Shown: piece after piece, positions 55,936-64,000 of the stretch
Numbering within the stretch: the first letter of the stretch is position 1
Layout of the letters: every line of letters starts with the position of its first letter
Program-made: the position numbers and the translations under genes
DNA from: a bacterium
GTDB lineage: Bacteria; Bacillota; Bacilli; Lactobacillales; Streptococcaceae
Reading direction: 5' to 3'
DNA length: 64,000 nucleotides
Assembly (NCBI GenBank): GCA_905221115.1
Contig: CAJNBX010000005.1
Location: 1-64,000 of the forward strand
The notes under the pieces: model-generated
The model's input: the letters and a program-made list of their open reading frames with translations, nothing else
What the model was told of the DNA's origin: nothing
Database searches by the model: none

Positions 55936-56003
55936 GTTTGTCGTGAAAAGATACGATGAGAAAAAGAGAGTCTGTTTTGCACACAATGTCAAGGAGGAGA
56001 CAC

Positions 56004-58700
56004 ATGTCAAAAGAACAAAAACGCCAAGCGTTTTATACTCAAAGTCCTGAAGAGGTCTTGAAGGCTGTGGATGCGACCGAGCAAGGTTTGTCATCAAGTG
56101 AGGCAGAAAAACGCCTTGCTGAATTTGGCCACAATGAACTCGAAGAGGGGGAGAAACGATCAATCCTGGTCAAATTCATCGAACAGTTTAAGGATTTGAT
56201 GATTATCATCCTAGTTGCGGCAGCTATCTTGTCAGTCGTGACTTCTGGTGGAGAAGATATTGCAGATGCCATCATTATCCTAGCCGTGGTTATCATCAAT
56301 GCTGCCTTCGGTGTTTACCAAGAAGGAAAAGCAGAAGAAGCTATCGAAGCCCTCAAATCTATGTCAAGTCCAGCTGCACGTGTCCTTCGTGATGGGCATA
56401 TGGCGGAGATTGACTCTAAAGAATTGGTCCCTGGAGATATCGTTTCTCTTGAAGCAGGTGACGTGGTGCCAGCAGACCTACGTTTGTTAGAAGCCAACTC
56501 TCTTAAAATCGAAGAAGCAGCCTTGACAGGTGAGTCTGTGCCAGTTGAAAAAGACTTATCAGTCGAGCTTGCTGCAGATGCTGGTATTGGTGACCGTGTC
56601 AACATGGCCTTCCAAAACTCAAACGTAACCTATGGTCGTGGGATGGGAGTTGTTGTCAATACAGGTATGTACACAGAAGTCGGTCATATCGCAGGCATGC
56701 TTCAAGACGCAGATGAGACGGATACACCCCTCAAACAAAACTTGAACAACCTTTCTAAGGTCTTGACCTATGCTATCTTGGTCATTGCCCTTGTTACTTT
56801 TGTAGTAGGTGTCTTCATCCAAGGGAAAAATCCACTTGGTGAGTTGATGACCTCTGTTGCGCTTGCCGTTGCAGCCATCCCAGAAGGACTTCCTGCAATT
56901 GTAACCATCGTTCTTGCCCTTGGTACTCAAGTTTTGGCCAAACGAAACTCTATCGTTCGTAAGTTGCCAGCAGTTGAAACACTTGGTTCAACAGAAATCA
57001 TCGCTTCTGATAAGACTGGTACGCTGACTATGAACAAGATGACGGTCGAAAAAGTCTTCTACGATGCGGTTCTACATGACTCTGCTGATGACATTGAACT
57101 AGGTCTTGAAATGCCACTTCTTCGTTCAGTTATCTTGGCAAATGATACGAAAATCGATGTGGAAGGCAACCTGATTGGGGACCCAACCGAAACAGCCTTT
57201 ATCCAATATGCCTTGGACAAGGGCTACGATGTTAAAGGTTTCTTAGAGAAATATCCACGTGTAGCTGAATTGCCATTTGACTCTGATCGTAAGCTCATGT
57301 CAACGGTTCACCCATTGCCAGATGGTAAATTCCTTGTGGCAGTTAAAGGTGCTCCAGACCAACTTTTGAAACGTTGTGTTCTTCGTGATAAGGCTGGGGA
57401 TATTGCTCCGATTGATGAGAAGGTTACAAACCTCATTCATACAAACAATTCTGAAATGGCCCACCAAGCCTTGCGTGTCCTTGCAGGTGCTTATAAGATT
57501 ATCGATAGTATTCCAGAAAACCTTACTTCTAAAGAGCTTGAAAATGATTTAATCTTCACTGGTTTGATTGGGATGATTGACCCTGAACGTCCTGAGGCAG
57601 CTGAGGCTGTTCGTGTAGCCAAGGAAGCTGGCATCCGTCCAATCATGATTACAGGTGACCACCAAGATACAGCAGAAGCCATCGCTAAACGTTTGGGAAT
57701 CATCGATGCAAATGATACAGAAGGTCACGTTTTAACTGGTGCGGAACTCAACGAACTGTCTGATGAAGAATTTGAAAAAGTGGTTGGTCAATACTCTGTT
57801 TATGCACGTGTATCTCCAGAGCACAAGGTTCGTATTGTCAAGGCATGGCAAAAACAAGGCAAGGTCGTTGCCATGACAGGTGACGGTGTCAATGATGCAC
57901 CAGCTCTGAAAACTGCTGATATTGGTATCGGTATGGGGATCACTGGTACAGAGGTTTCTAAGGGAGCTTCTGACATGATCCTTGCAGATGATAACTTTGC
58001 GACTATCATCGTCGCAGTTGAAGAAGGACGTAAGGTCTTCTCAAACATTCAAAAGACGATTCAGTACCTTCTTTCTGCCAATACTGCTGAAGTATTAACC
58101 ATCTTCCTATCAACCTTGTTTGGTTGGGATGTCCTACAACCCGTTCATCTTTTGTGGATCAACTTGGTAACCGATACCTTCCCAGCTATCGCTCTAGGTG
58201 TTGAACCTGCTGAGCCTGGTGTCATGACTCACAAGCCACGTGGACGCAAGGCAAGCTTCTTCTCAGGTGGTGTCATGAGTTCTATCATCTATCAAGGTGT
58301 ACTCCAAGCAGCTATTGTTATGAGTGTTTATGGTCTTGCCCTTCTTTATCCAGTTCATGTGGGTGACAATCATGCTATTCATGCGGATGCCCTTACTATG
58401 GCCTTTGCAACCCTTGGCTTGATTCAGCTCTTCCATGCCTACAATGTGAAATCTGTTTACCAATCCATCTTGACAGTCGGCCCATTCAAGTCTAAGACCT
58501 TCAACTGGTCCATCTTAGTATCCTTCATCCTTCTCATGGCAACAATCGTCGTAGAACCACTTGAAGGAATCTTCCACGTAACCAAACTAGACTTGTCACA
58601 ATGGGGAATCGTTATGGGCGGAAGCTTCTCAATGATTATCATTGTTGAAATTGTTAAGTTTGTTCAACGCAAACTCGGTTTTGACAAGAATGCGATTTAA
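56004..58700 (+). CDS. caxP: Cation-transporting P-type ATPase (CaxP/MgtA-like)
   Basis: A P2-type ATPase exporting Ca2+ and/or Mn2+. The 898-residue protein starts MSKEQKRQAFYTQ (56004, AGGAGG upstream; an in-frame ATG at 55956 lies in the leader). It has the actuator motif LTGESVPVEK, PEGLPAIVT in TM4, the phosphorylation site DKTGTLTMNK, KGAPDQLLKRC in the nucleotide domain, and GDGVNDAPALKTADIG. About ten helices. The name mgtA is also used for this pneumococcal locus. Divergent from mntE. Confidence 0.94.
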   Translation: MSKEQKRQAFYTQSPEEVLKAVDATEQGLSSSEAEKRLAEFGHNELEEGEKRSILVKFIEQFKDLMIIILVAAAILSVVTSGGEDIADAIIILAVVIINAAFGVYQEGKAEEAIEALKSMSSPAARVLRDGHMAEIDSKELVPGDIVSLEAGDVVPADLRLLEANSLKIEEAALTGESVPVEKDLSVELAADAGIGDRVNMAFQNSNVTYGRGMGVVVNTGMYTEVGHIAGMLQDADETDTPLKQNLNNLSKVLTYAILVIALVTFVVGVFIQGKNPLGELMTSVALAVAAIPEGLPAIVTIVLALGTQVLAKRNSIVRKLPAVETLGSTEIIASDKTGTLTMNKMTVEKVFYDAVLHDSADDIELGLEMPLLRSVILANDTKIDVEGNLIGDPTETAFIQYALDKGYDVKGFLEKYPRVAELPFDSDRKLMSTVHPLPDGKFLVAVKGAPDQLLKRCVLRDKAGDIAPIDEKVTNLIHTNNSEMAHQALRVLAGAYKIIDSIPENLTSKELENDLIFTGLIGMIDPERPEAAEAVRVAKEAGIRPIMITGDHQDTAEAIAKRLGIIDANDTEGHVLTGAELNELSDEEFEKVVGQYSVYARVSPEHKVRIVKAWQKQGKVVAMTGDGVNDAPALKTADIGIGMGITGTEVSKGASDMILADDNFATIIVAVEEGRKVFSNIQKTIQYLLSANTAEVLTIFLSTLFGWDVLQPVHLLWINLVTDTFPAIALGVEPAEPGVMTHKPRGRKASFFSGGVMSSIIYQGVLQAAIVMSVYGLALLYPVHVGDNHAIHADALTMAFATLGLIQLFHAYNVKSVYQSILTVGPFKSKTFNWSILVSFILLMATIVVEPLEGIFHVTKLDLSQWGIVMGGSFSMIIIVEIVKFVQRKLGFDKNAI

Positions 58701-58726
58701 AAAAAGTCATCTTCGGATGGCTTTTT
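58701..58726 (+). terminator. Terminator of the P-type ATPase gene
   Basis: AAAAAGTCATC-TTCG-GATGGCTTTTT hairpin with UUCG-type tetraloop. Confidence 0.92.
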
Positions 58727-58813
58727 ACTACAGTTGAGGGAAAGGGCTTGCAGTTATCGTCTTTTGTGCTATAATTGCTATAATATAGTAAAAAGTAAGA
58801 GGAGTGTGAGGAA

Positions 58814-59224
58814 GTGGAAAAGAAAATTGTGAAGGATATTTTGTTTTTATCTCAGGTATCTCAGCCGGCAAGTCAGGATGATCTGTATCTTGCCAGAGAT
58901 TTGCAGGATACACTCTTAGCAAATCGTGAGACTTGTGTCGGTCTGGCTGCCAATATGATTGGGGTGCAGAAGCGCGTGATTATCTTTAATCTGGGCTTGG
59001 TTCCTGTGGTCATGTTTAACCCAGTGCTCCTGTCCTTTGAAGGACCTTATGAGACAGAGGAAGGCTGTTTGTCCTTGACAGGTGTGAGACCAACTAAGCG
59101 TTATGAAACCATAAGGGTTGCCTATTGTGACAGCAAGTGGCAGGAACAGACCATTACTTTGACAGGCTTCCCAGCTCAAATTTGCCAGCATGAACTGGAT
59201 CACTTGGAAGGACGAATCATTTAG
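58814..59224 (+). CDS. Peptide deformylase-like protein
   Basis: A 136-residue protein related to deformylase. GTG start behind GAGGAGTGTGAGGAA. Motif 2 (EEGCLSL, zinc Cys) and motif 3 (QHELDHLEG, HExxH) are intact. Motif 1 reads CVGLAANMIG, with Met where active deformylases have Gln (GxGLAAxQ). It is shorter than the main Def. It may be a second deformylase with altered activity or an inactive paralogue. Coupled to the next gene (RBS overlaps its stop). Confidence 0.82.
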   Translation: MEKKIVKDILFLSQVSQPASQDDLYLARDLQDTLLANRETCVGLAANMIGVQKRVIIFNLGLVPVVMFNPVLLSFEGPYETEEGCLSLTGVRPTKRYETIRVAYCDSKWQEQTITLTGFPAQICQHELDHLEGRII

Positions 59225-59235
59225 GAGAAAAGCAA

Positions 59236-60831
59236 ATGAAACGAATAGTCTTTGAACTTATTTTTATCGCAACGACCTGGTATATCTTTTTACCGCCTCT
59301 TAACCTGACCAGCTGGGAATTTCTCTTTTTCTTCTGTGGGCATTTGCTGCTTGTAGCAATCTTATTTGGTTTTGGCAAGGGGATAAACCTTGTCAAAACG
59401 GTTCATGTGCGCCACGGCAAGGCGGAAGCTGCCTTAAATCTTGAGGGTTTCAAAATCAATCGGTTAGGGAAAATCCTTTTAGCTTCTATTGGAGGAATTC
59501 TTCTCTTGGCAGCTTTGGTTTCCTTGGTGACTTCCAGCATTTTTCAGGCTAAAAATTATGCCAATGTAGTCACGGTTACGGAAAAAGACTTTACTGAATT
59601 TCCTAAGAGTGACACCAGTAAAGTTCCTATCCTAGATAGAAGCACTGCTGAAAAAATTGGTGACCGCTACTTGGGTTCCTTAACAGATAAGGTGTCGCAA
59701 TATGTAGCCGCAGATACCTATACTCAACTAACGATTGATGGGAAGCCTTATCGAGTCACACCACTAGAATACGCAGACCCTATCAAATGGTTTAACAATC
59801 AAGCCAAGGGAATCGGCGAATATATTAAGGTGGACATGGTAACCGGGAATGCAGACTTGGTAGACTTGAAGACACCAATCAAGTATTCGGACTCGGAGTA
59901 TTTTAATCGTGATGTCAAGCGTCACCTGCGCTTGAAGTACCCAACTAAAATCTTCAAGACTCCATCTTTTGAGGTGGACGATGAGGGCAATCCTTTCTAT
60001 GTAGCAACCGTTTACCAAAAGCAATTTGGGCTTGCGGTTCCTCGTCCTGTTTCAGTCATTATCTTGGATGCCACAAATGGAGAAACCAAGGAATACAGCT
60101 TGTCAGATGTTCCAGAATGGGTGGACAGGGTTTATCCAGCTGAGGAAACCATTGAGCAAATCAACTACAACGGCAAGTACAAGGATGGTTTCTGGAATGC
60201 TATGATTTCCAAGAAAAACGTGACCCAGACTACCAAGGGATATAATTATTTGTCTATCGGTAATGACATCTACCTCTACACAGGTGTGACATCGGCTAAT
60301 GCAGATGAAAGTAATCTTGGTTTTATCCTAGAAAATATGCGAACAGGAGAAATAACCAAATACAGCTTGGCTTCTGCGACAGAAGAATCAGCCCGTGAAT
60401 CAGCCGAGGGTGCTGTTCAGGAGAAATCCTACAAGGCAACCTTCCCAATCCTCATCAACCTCAATGACAAGCCTCTCTACATCATGGGCTTGAAGGACAA
60501 TGCTGGCTTGGTCAAAGAGTACGCTTTGGTAGACGCAGTCGAGTACCAAAATGTTATCGTAGCAACGACAGTGGAAGAGCTGCTCAGCAAGTACGCCAAT
60601 AAAAACGACTTTGAAATTGACAATGAAACCACTGAAAGTATTAAGGGAATGGTAGCAGACCTCAAATCAGCTGTTATCAAGGGAGACACCGTCTACTTCT
60701 TTAAAGTTGATGGCAAGATATACAAGGTCAAGGCCTCAGTATCAGATGATCTTCCTTACCTTGAAAATGGTAAAGCTTTCGAAGGTCAAGTAGGAAAAGA
60801 CAATTATCTCAAGACCTTTAAAGTGCAGTAA
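59236..60831 (+). CDS. Conserved membrane protein, unknown function
   Basis: A 531-residue protein with three N-terminal hydrophobic segments (about residues 5-20, 28-48 and 80-100) and a large domain beginning NYANVVTVTEKDFTEFPKSD, predicted outside the cell. The repeated pattern of beta-rich sequence (YSLSDVPEWVDRVYPAEETI, IKGDTVYFFKVDGKIYKV) suggests several similar folds. No catalytic motif was recognised. AGGAG overlaps the previous stop. The TAA stop joins a BOX element. Confidence 0.75.
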   Translation: MKRIVFELIFIATTWYIFLPPLNLTSWEFLFFFCGHLLLVAILFGFGKGINLVKTVHVRHGKAEAALNLEGFKINRLGKILLASIGGILLLAALVSLVTSSIFQAKNYANVVTVTEKDFTEFPKSDTSKVPILDRSTAEKIGDRYLGSLTDKVSQYVAADTYTQLTIDGKPYRVTPLEYADPIKWFNNQAKGIGEYIKVDMVTGNADLVDLKTPIKYSDSEYFNRDVKRHLRLKYPTKIFKTPSFEVDDEGNPFYVATVYQKQFGLAVPRPVSVIILDATNGETKEYSLSDVPEWVDRVYPAEETIEQINYNGKYKDGFWNAMISKKNVTQTTKGYNYLSIGNDIYLYTGVTSANADESNLGFILENMRTGEITKYSLASATEESARESAEGAVQEKSYKATFPILINLNDKPLYIMGLKDNAGLVKEYALVDAVEYQNVIVATTVEELLSKYANKNDFEIDNETTESIKGMVADLKSAVIKGDTVYFFKVDGKIYKVKASVSDDLPYLENGKAFEGQVGKDNYLKTFKVQ

Positions 60832-60935
60832 TACTCTTCGAAAATCAAATTCAAATCACGTCAACGTCGCCTTGCCGTACTCAAGTACAGCCTGCGGCTA
60901 GTTTCCTAGTTTGCTCTTTGATTTTCATTGAGTAT
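60831..60935 (+). repeat. BOX element, boxA-boxC
   Basis: Starts ATACTCTTCGAAAATCAAAT and ends TTTTCATTGAGTAT; boxB absent. Its first base is the last base of the preceding TAA stop. Confidence 0.93.
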
Positions 60936-60960
60936 AAAAAAGGTTTATTTAAGAAATATA

Positions 60961-60969
60961 TGTTATAAT
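60961..60969 (+). promoter_or_regulatory. Promoter of the 54-residue protein gene
   Basis: TGTTATAAT extended -10, about 33 bases before the ATG at 61002. Confidence 0.75.
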
Positions 60970-61001
60970 AAGGTAAATTAAGACTAATGGAGGACAAACA
61001 A

Positions 61002-61166
61002 ATGGGTTTTTATGTGATGCTTGCTTCAATGCTACTCGGACTGCTCGCTTTGAAGATAGGTTTTTCTCAGTTCAAGGAGAAAAAAGATAAATTCTTATCT
61101 ATCTTAACAAGTTTAGCTGGCATAGCCCTTGTTCTCGTGGCTGTCTGGTTAGGATGGCCCAAATAA
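61002..61166 (+). CDS. Small membrane protein (54 residues)
   Basis: Starts MGFYVMLASMLLGLLALKIG and ends VAVWLGWPK. Two hydrophobic helices flank a basic loop (FSQFKEKKDKFLS). GGAGGA (60989-60994) is correctly spaced from ATG 61002; it has its own promoter and terminator, so it is a real gene. Function unknown. Confidence 0.82.
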   Translation: MGFYVMLASMLLGLLALKIGFSQFKEKKDKFLSILTSLAGIALVLVAVWLGWPK

Positions 61167-61172
61167 ACAGAG

Positions 61173-61197
61173 AAACCTCGGTCAAACCGAGGTTTTT
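61173..61197 (+). terminator. Terminator after the 54-residue gene
   Basis: AAACCTCGG-TCAAA-CCGAGGTTT hairpin with T run. Confidence 0.93.
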
Positions 61198-61209
61198 CAG
61201 ATGAATTTC

Positions 61210-61238
61210 TTGGTTGTGGCTAAAAAATATGCTACACT
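61210..61238 (+). promoter_or_regulatory. yaaA promoter, probably leaderless
   Basis: TTGGTT (61210-61215), 17 bases, extended -10 TGC-TACACT ending at 61238. ATG is at 61245, where transcription would begin; no ribosome site is present. Confidence 0.7.
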
Positions 61239-61244
61239 ATTAAT

Positions 61245-61973
61245 ATGAAAATTTTAATCCCAACAGCAAAAGAAATGAACACAGATTTGCCAAGTATTGA
61301 AGCCGCTCCTTTAAAACCAGAAAGTCAGGCCGTGCTGGATGCCTTGGCCCTCTATTCTGCTAGTCAATTGGAGAGTTTTTACAAGGTATCAGCCGAGAAG
61401 GCGGCGGAAGAATTTCAAAATATCCAAGCTTTAAAAAAACAAACTGCTCAACACTATCCAGCCTTGAAACTTTTTGATGGGCTCATGTATCGCCATATCA
61501 AGCGAGATAAATTGACCGAGGCAGAACAAGCCTATCTTGAAAATCATGTACTCATCACTTCGGCTTTGTACGGTGTCATTCCAGCCTTGTCACCTATGGC
61601 TCCTCACCGTTTGGACTTTTTGATGAAGTTAAAAGTCGCTGGCAAGACTTTGAAGAGCCATTGGAAGGCAGCCTATGATGAAGCTGTGAAGCAGGAAGAA
61701 GTGATTTTCTCTCTCTTGTCATCCGAGTTTGAGACTGTATTTTCTAAGGAAATCAGAGAAAAAATGGTGACCTTCAAATTCATGGAGGATAGAGGCGGTC
61801 AGCTGAGGATTCATTCAACCATTTCCAAGAAAGCGCGTGGTGCCTTCCTGACAGCTCTGATAGAAAATCAAGTACAAACTGTGGAGGAAGCTCGTCGCTT
61901 AAGCTTTGCAGGATTTAACTACCGAGAAGATTTGTCACAGCCACAGGAATTGGTTTTTGTAAAGGAAGTATAG
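61245..61973 (+). CDS. yaaA: YaaA family peroxide-stress protein
   Basis: UPF0246/YaaA lowers free iron during peroxide stress in E. coli. The 242-residue protein starts MKILIPTAKEMN and has FDGLMYRHIKR, YGVIPALSPMAPHRLDF and RIHSTISKKARGAFL. Single-gene transcript. The start is set by the conserved N terminus, although no ribosome site lies before it. Confidence 0.9.
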   Translation: MKILIPTAKEMNTDLPSIEAAPLKPESQAVLDALALYSASQLESFYKVSAEKAAEEFQNIQALKKQTAQHYPALKLFDGLMYRHIKRDKLTEAEQAYLENHVLITSALYGVIPALSPMAPHRLDFLMKLKVAGKTLKSHWKAAYDEAVKQEEVIFSLLSSEFETVFSKEIREKMVTFKFMEDRGGQLRIHSTISKKARGAFLTALIENQVQTVEEARRLSFAGFNYREDLSQPQELVFVKEV

Positions 61974-62033
61974 AAAATAGATATTTTGTATTTGACAATA
62001 TGTATCATCAGACATTTTAGTTTATAAACGAGA

Positions 62034-62087
62034 AAAAGCGAACAAGCTAGTCTTCTGAGTGTCAGAAAAGTAGTCTTGTTCGCTTTT
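62034..62087. terminator. Convergent bidirectional terminator
   Basis: AAAAGCGAACAAG pairs perfectly with CTTGTTCGCTTTT, enclosing an inner CTTCTGA/TCAGAA stem. Serves yaaA and the FMN reductase gene. Confidence 0.92.
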
Positions 62088-62097
62088 GTTATGTTAG

Positions 62098-62646
62098 TTA
62101 CTTGATCGCATTGACCAAGTCTTGAGCTTGTTTTTCAAGTGAATTTTGGACTGATTCTTCGAGAACCAATTTTCCGTCTGCCCAAGCAGAGTCATTGACA
62201 CGTGCAGCAGTGAAATCACCAACGACTTGTGTACGGATAAATGGCAAGAGGTCTTTGTAAATAGCGAAGAGTTGATCGTGACCTGCATTGGCTACAGATG
62301 ATACGGTGACAAACTTGTCTTGAAGAGCAGAAGCACCACGTGTATCAGACAAGTCAAGGGCGCGAGATAGCCAGTCAAGCAAGTTTTTCACTGTACCAGG
62401 GATTGAGTGATTATAAACCGGTGAGAAAATCCAGATAGCATCCGCAGCAAGAACTGCTTCACGAGCAGCCGCCACAGCTGGATGAGTTGGAACTTCCAAA
62501 TCTTGGCTGAAGAGAGGAAGGGATGAGTAATCAAGATAGCTAACTTCCGCTTTACCAGCAAGTGCTTTCTCAGCTTCGAGAGCCATTTGGTGGTTGAAAG
62601 AACCTTGACGTAGTGATCCGACGATAAATAATACTTTTTTAGACAT
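62098..62646 (-). CDS. NADPH-dependent FMN reductase family protein
   Basis: A 182-residue flavodoxin-like protein. VLFIVGSLRQGSFNHQMALE gives the phosphate-binding loop, IWIFSPVYNHSIPGTVKNLL the flavin-contact motif PxYN. Likely reduces FMN, quinone or azo compounds. GGAGACAC lies before ATG. The minus-strand TATAAT is at 62694-62699, and a short palindrome (CGAGA-AC-TCTCG, 62673-62684) lies between it and the ATG. Confidence 0.88.
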   Translation of the reverse strand: MSKKVLFIVGSLRQGSFNHQMALEAEKALAGKAEVSYLDYSSLPLFSQDLEVPTHPAVAAAREAVLAADAIWIFSPVYNHSIPGTVKNLLDWLSRALDLSDTRGASALQDKFVTVSSVANAGHDQLFAIYKDLLPFIRTQVVGDFTAARVNDSAWADGKLVLEESVQNSLEKQAQDLVNAIK

Positions 62647-63063
62647 GATGTGTCTCCTTTTTCTTAAATTTCCGAGAACTCTCGTTGTTATAAATTATAT
62701 TACAACAAAACAAAAGGACTTGCAAGAAATTTGCTCAAAGATAAGTAAAACTATAAAATTGCCGAAACTCTAGTCATTTGCGACTAGAAAAGCAAGAACT
62801 GTTTCCGTTGGATTCTGCTTTTCTTCGATTTTCCATGAGTATTCCTATATTCTCTTGTAATATGATGACATAAGTGCTAAAATAAACAAGAAAACTCGCA
62901 ATAGAAACCGCAGAACAGCTATTTTCCGGTATCATTTTATAAATCATTAAAGGAACAATAATGGCATTGAAGAATGCTTCTAAAAAGGGGTGGAGATCAT
63001 GTAAGGCAAAGATTAACAAGTGACGGACAAAAGAAATAATAATACACTTGTTAAGGAGAAAAG
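62647..63063. other. Intergenic region between FMN reductase and MFS genes
   Basis: No gene recognised. It contains the minus-strand promoter of the reductase gene, an inverted repeat CTAGTC-ATTTGC-GACTAG (about 62771-62788), and AT-rich sequence leading to AAGGAG before the MFS start. A minus-strand open frame here has no ribosome site. Confidence 0.6.
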
Positions 63064-64000
63064 ATGTTAATAAGAAATTATCGGAAAAATATTGGCCTGA
63101 TGGCCGGAGTTGAGTTTTTTGCATTTCTAGGGATTACCAGCTTTTGGATTCTCTTTCTTAGTCAAAATGGTATGTCTCTTTGGCAGATTGGACTTCTGGA
63201 AAGTATTTTTCATACGACCAGTCTTCTCTGTGAAATTCCATCTGGTATGTTAGCTGATCGCTATTCCTATAAGACCAACCTTTATTTAAGTCGAATAGCA
63301 GGGATTGTGTCTTCTATTCTCATGTTGGCTGGGCAGGGAAATTTTTGGATTTATGCACTAGCAATGGCTGTGAGTGCCTTGTCTTATAATTTTGATTCAG
63401 GAACAAGCGCAGCAATGGTCTATGACTCGGCTGTAGAGGCTGGACTAAAGGAGCGTTATCTATCCATTTCAAGCTTCCTATCAGGAGTAGCAGAAGGAAC
63501 TCGGTCTTTGGGGACCGTTTTGGCAGGATTTTTTGTCCATGGTCAATTGCACCTGACCTACTATATCATGATTGCGACTTCTATCATAGTTCTTTTCCTG
63601 ATTTGGATGCTGAAAGAGCCTAGTGTCAAGGTAGAAAAAGCTGATAGTGTGACCATGAAACAGATTATTTGGACTGTTAAGGAAGAGTTGGAGCGAAATC
63701 CCATGCTGTTCAACTGGATGATTTTGTCTCAGATTGTCGGAACACTCATGTGCATGTTTTACTTTTACTATCAAAATCAGTTACCAGATTTAAGTAGTTG
63801 GCAAATTTCAGCAGTTATGCTACTTGGAAGTCTCTTAAATATCGTCGCAGTCTATCTAGCGAGTAAGATTGGAAAGAAATATGCTGCCTTGAAGCTTTTC
63901 CCTGTCCTCGTCCTGCTGACTGGAGTCACCTATATGCTGTCCTACTTTGGGACACCTCTAATCTATATTTTGATTTATTTGATTAGTAATGCTCTATATG
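63064..64000 (+). CDS. MFS transporter, partial (runs off the window)
   Basis: The open frame begins at ATG 63064 behind TTAAGGAGAAAAG and is still open at 64000 (312 codons seen). MLIRNYRKNIGLMAGVEFFA starts a polytopic protein; SGMLADRYSYKTNLYLSRIA is the MFS loop 2-3 motif (G-x-x-x-D-R). At least eight hydrophobic helices are visible. Drug- or metabolite-exporter type; substrate unknown. Confidence 0.85.
   Translation, partial: MLIRNYRKNIGLMAGVEFFAFLGITSFWILFLSQNGMSLWQIGLLESIFHTTSLLCEIPSGMLADRYSYKTNLYLSRIAGIVSSILMLAGQGNFWIYALAMAVSALSYNFDSGTSAAMVYDSAVEAGLKERYLSISSFLSGVAEGTRSLGTVLAGFFVHGQLHLTYYIMIATSIIVLFLIWMLKEPSVKVEKADSVTMKQIIWTVKEELERNPMLFNWMILSQIVGTLMCMFYFYYQNQLPDLSSWQISAVMLLGSLLNIVAVYLASKIGKKYAALKLFPVLVLLTGVTYMLSYFGTPLIYILIYLISNALY

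Noticed and set aside
55891..56163. Minus-strand open frame over the riboswitch and ATPase start
   Set aside because: It crosses the riboswitch terminator and the ATPase coding region; no support for expression.
62774..63124. Minus-strand open frame of 116 codons before the MFS gene
   Set aside because: No ribosome site, no known motif, and it overlaps the start of the clear MFS gene on the other strand.

Overview
The window is chromosomal DNA of a low-GC Gram-positive coccus of the Streptococcus mitis group: S. pneumoniae or a very close relative such as S. mitis or S. pseudopneumoniae. The evidence is the set of BOX repeats (boxA/boxB/boxC), a choline-binding GH25 lysozyme gene (lytC), the murM-murN branching pair, the cdaA-cdaR-glmM operon, a dpr-dfr-clpX-ysxC run, and many extended -10 (TGnTATAAT) promoters. 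No prophage, intact IS element, CRISPR array, rRNA or tRNA was seen.

Layout. 1-6.8 kb: pnp, cysE, a double-GNAT protein, cysS, mrnC and a PucR/CdaR-type regulator. 6.9-11.1 kb: msmK (shared sugar-ABC ATPase), then a minus-strand amino-acid ABC transporter operon. 11.2-22.2 kb: recJ, rnjB (RNase J2-like), estA, murM, murN, a matrixin-like metalloprotease, uvrC and a phosphoesterase. 22.3-31.5 kb: an amino-acid binding lipoprotein, nitroreductase, pepV, a uracil-DNA glycosylase-like protein, a rhodanese, brnQ, pepA, a HIT protein, ldcB, and rplK-rplA with L1-type leader structures. 32-38 kb: a methyltransferase, apt, metA, dnaD, tpiA and a lytC interrupted by two in-frame TGA codons. 38.2-44.7 kb: dpr, dfr, a small membrane protein, clpX, ysxC, ridA, and the rapZ-yvcK-whiA operon. 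44.7-45.0 kb: an unannotated Fst/par-type type I toxin-antitoxin locus. 45-54.5 kb: ferredoxin/flavodoxin-NADP reductase, cdaA-cdaR-glmM, a DUF1149 protein, degV, dapB-cca and an ABC-F protein. 54.5-64 kb: mntE divergent from a cation P-type ATPase that sits behind a yybP-ykoY (Mn2+) riboswitch, a deformylase-like protein, a large membrane protein, yaaA, an FMN reductase and the start of an MFS transporter that runs off the end.

Functional themes are RNA turnover (pnp, rnjB, mrnC), peptidoglycan building and remodelling (murM, murN, glmM, ldcB, lytC, with c-di-AMP synthesis beside glmM), amino-acid uptake and peptide use, metal and oxidative homeostasis (dpr, mntE, P-type ATPase, yaaA), and folate metabolism. 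The DHFR has Leu at position 100, the classical pneumococcal trimethoprim-resistance residue.

Most notable beyond ordinary annotation: (1) the Fst-type toxin with antisense RNA, 17-bp direct repeats and a shared bidirectional terminator; (2) a structured RNA element present twice, before pnp and before dapB, whose helices show compensatory changes; (3) lytC with two Trp-to-TGA changes but otherwise intact frame; (4) probable leaderless transcripts for uvrC and yaaA; (5) BOX elements joined exactly to stop codons; (6) two L1-like mRNA motifs, one before each of rplK and rplA.
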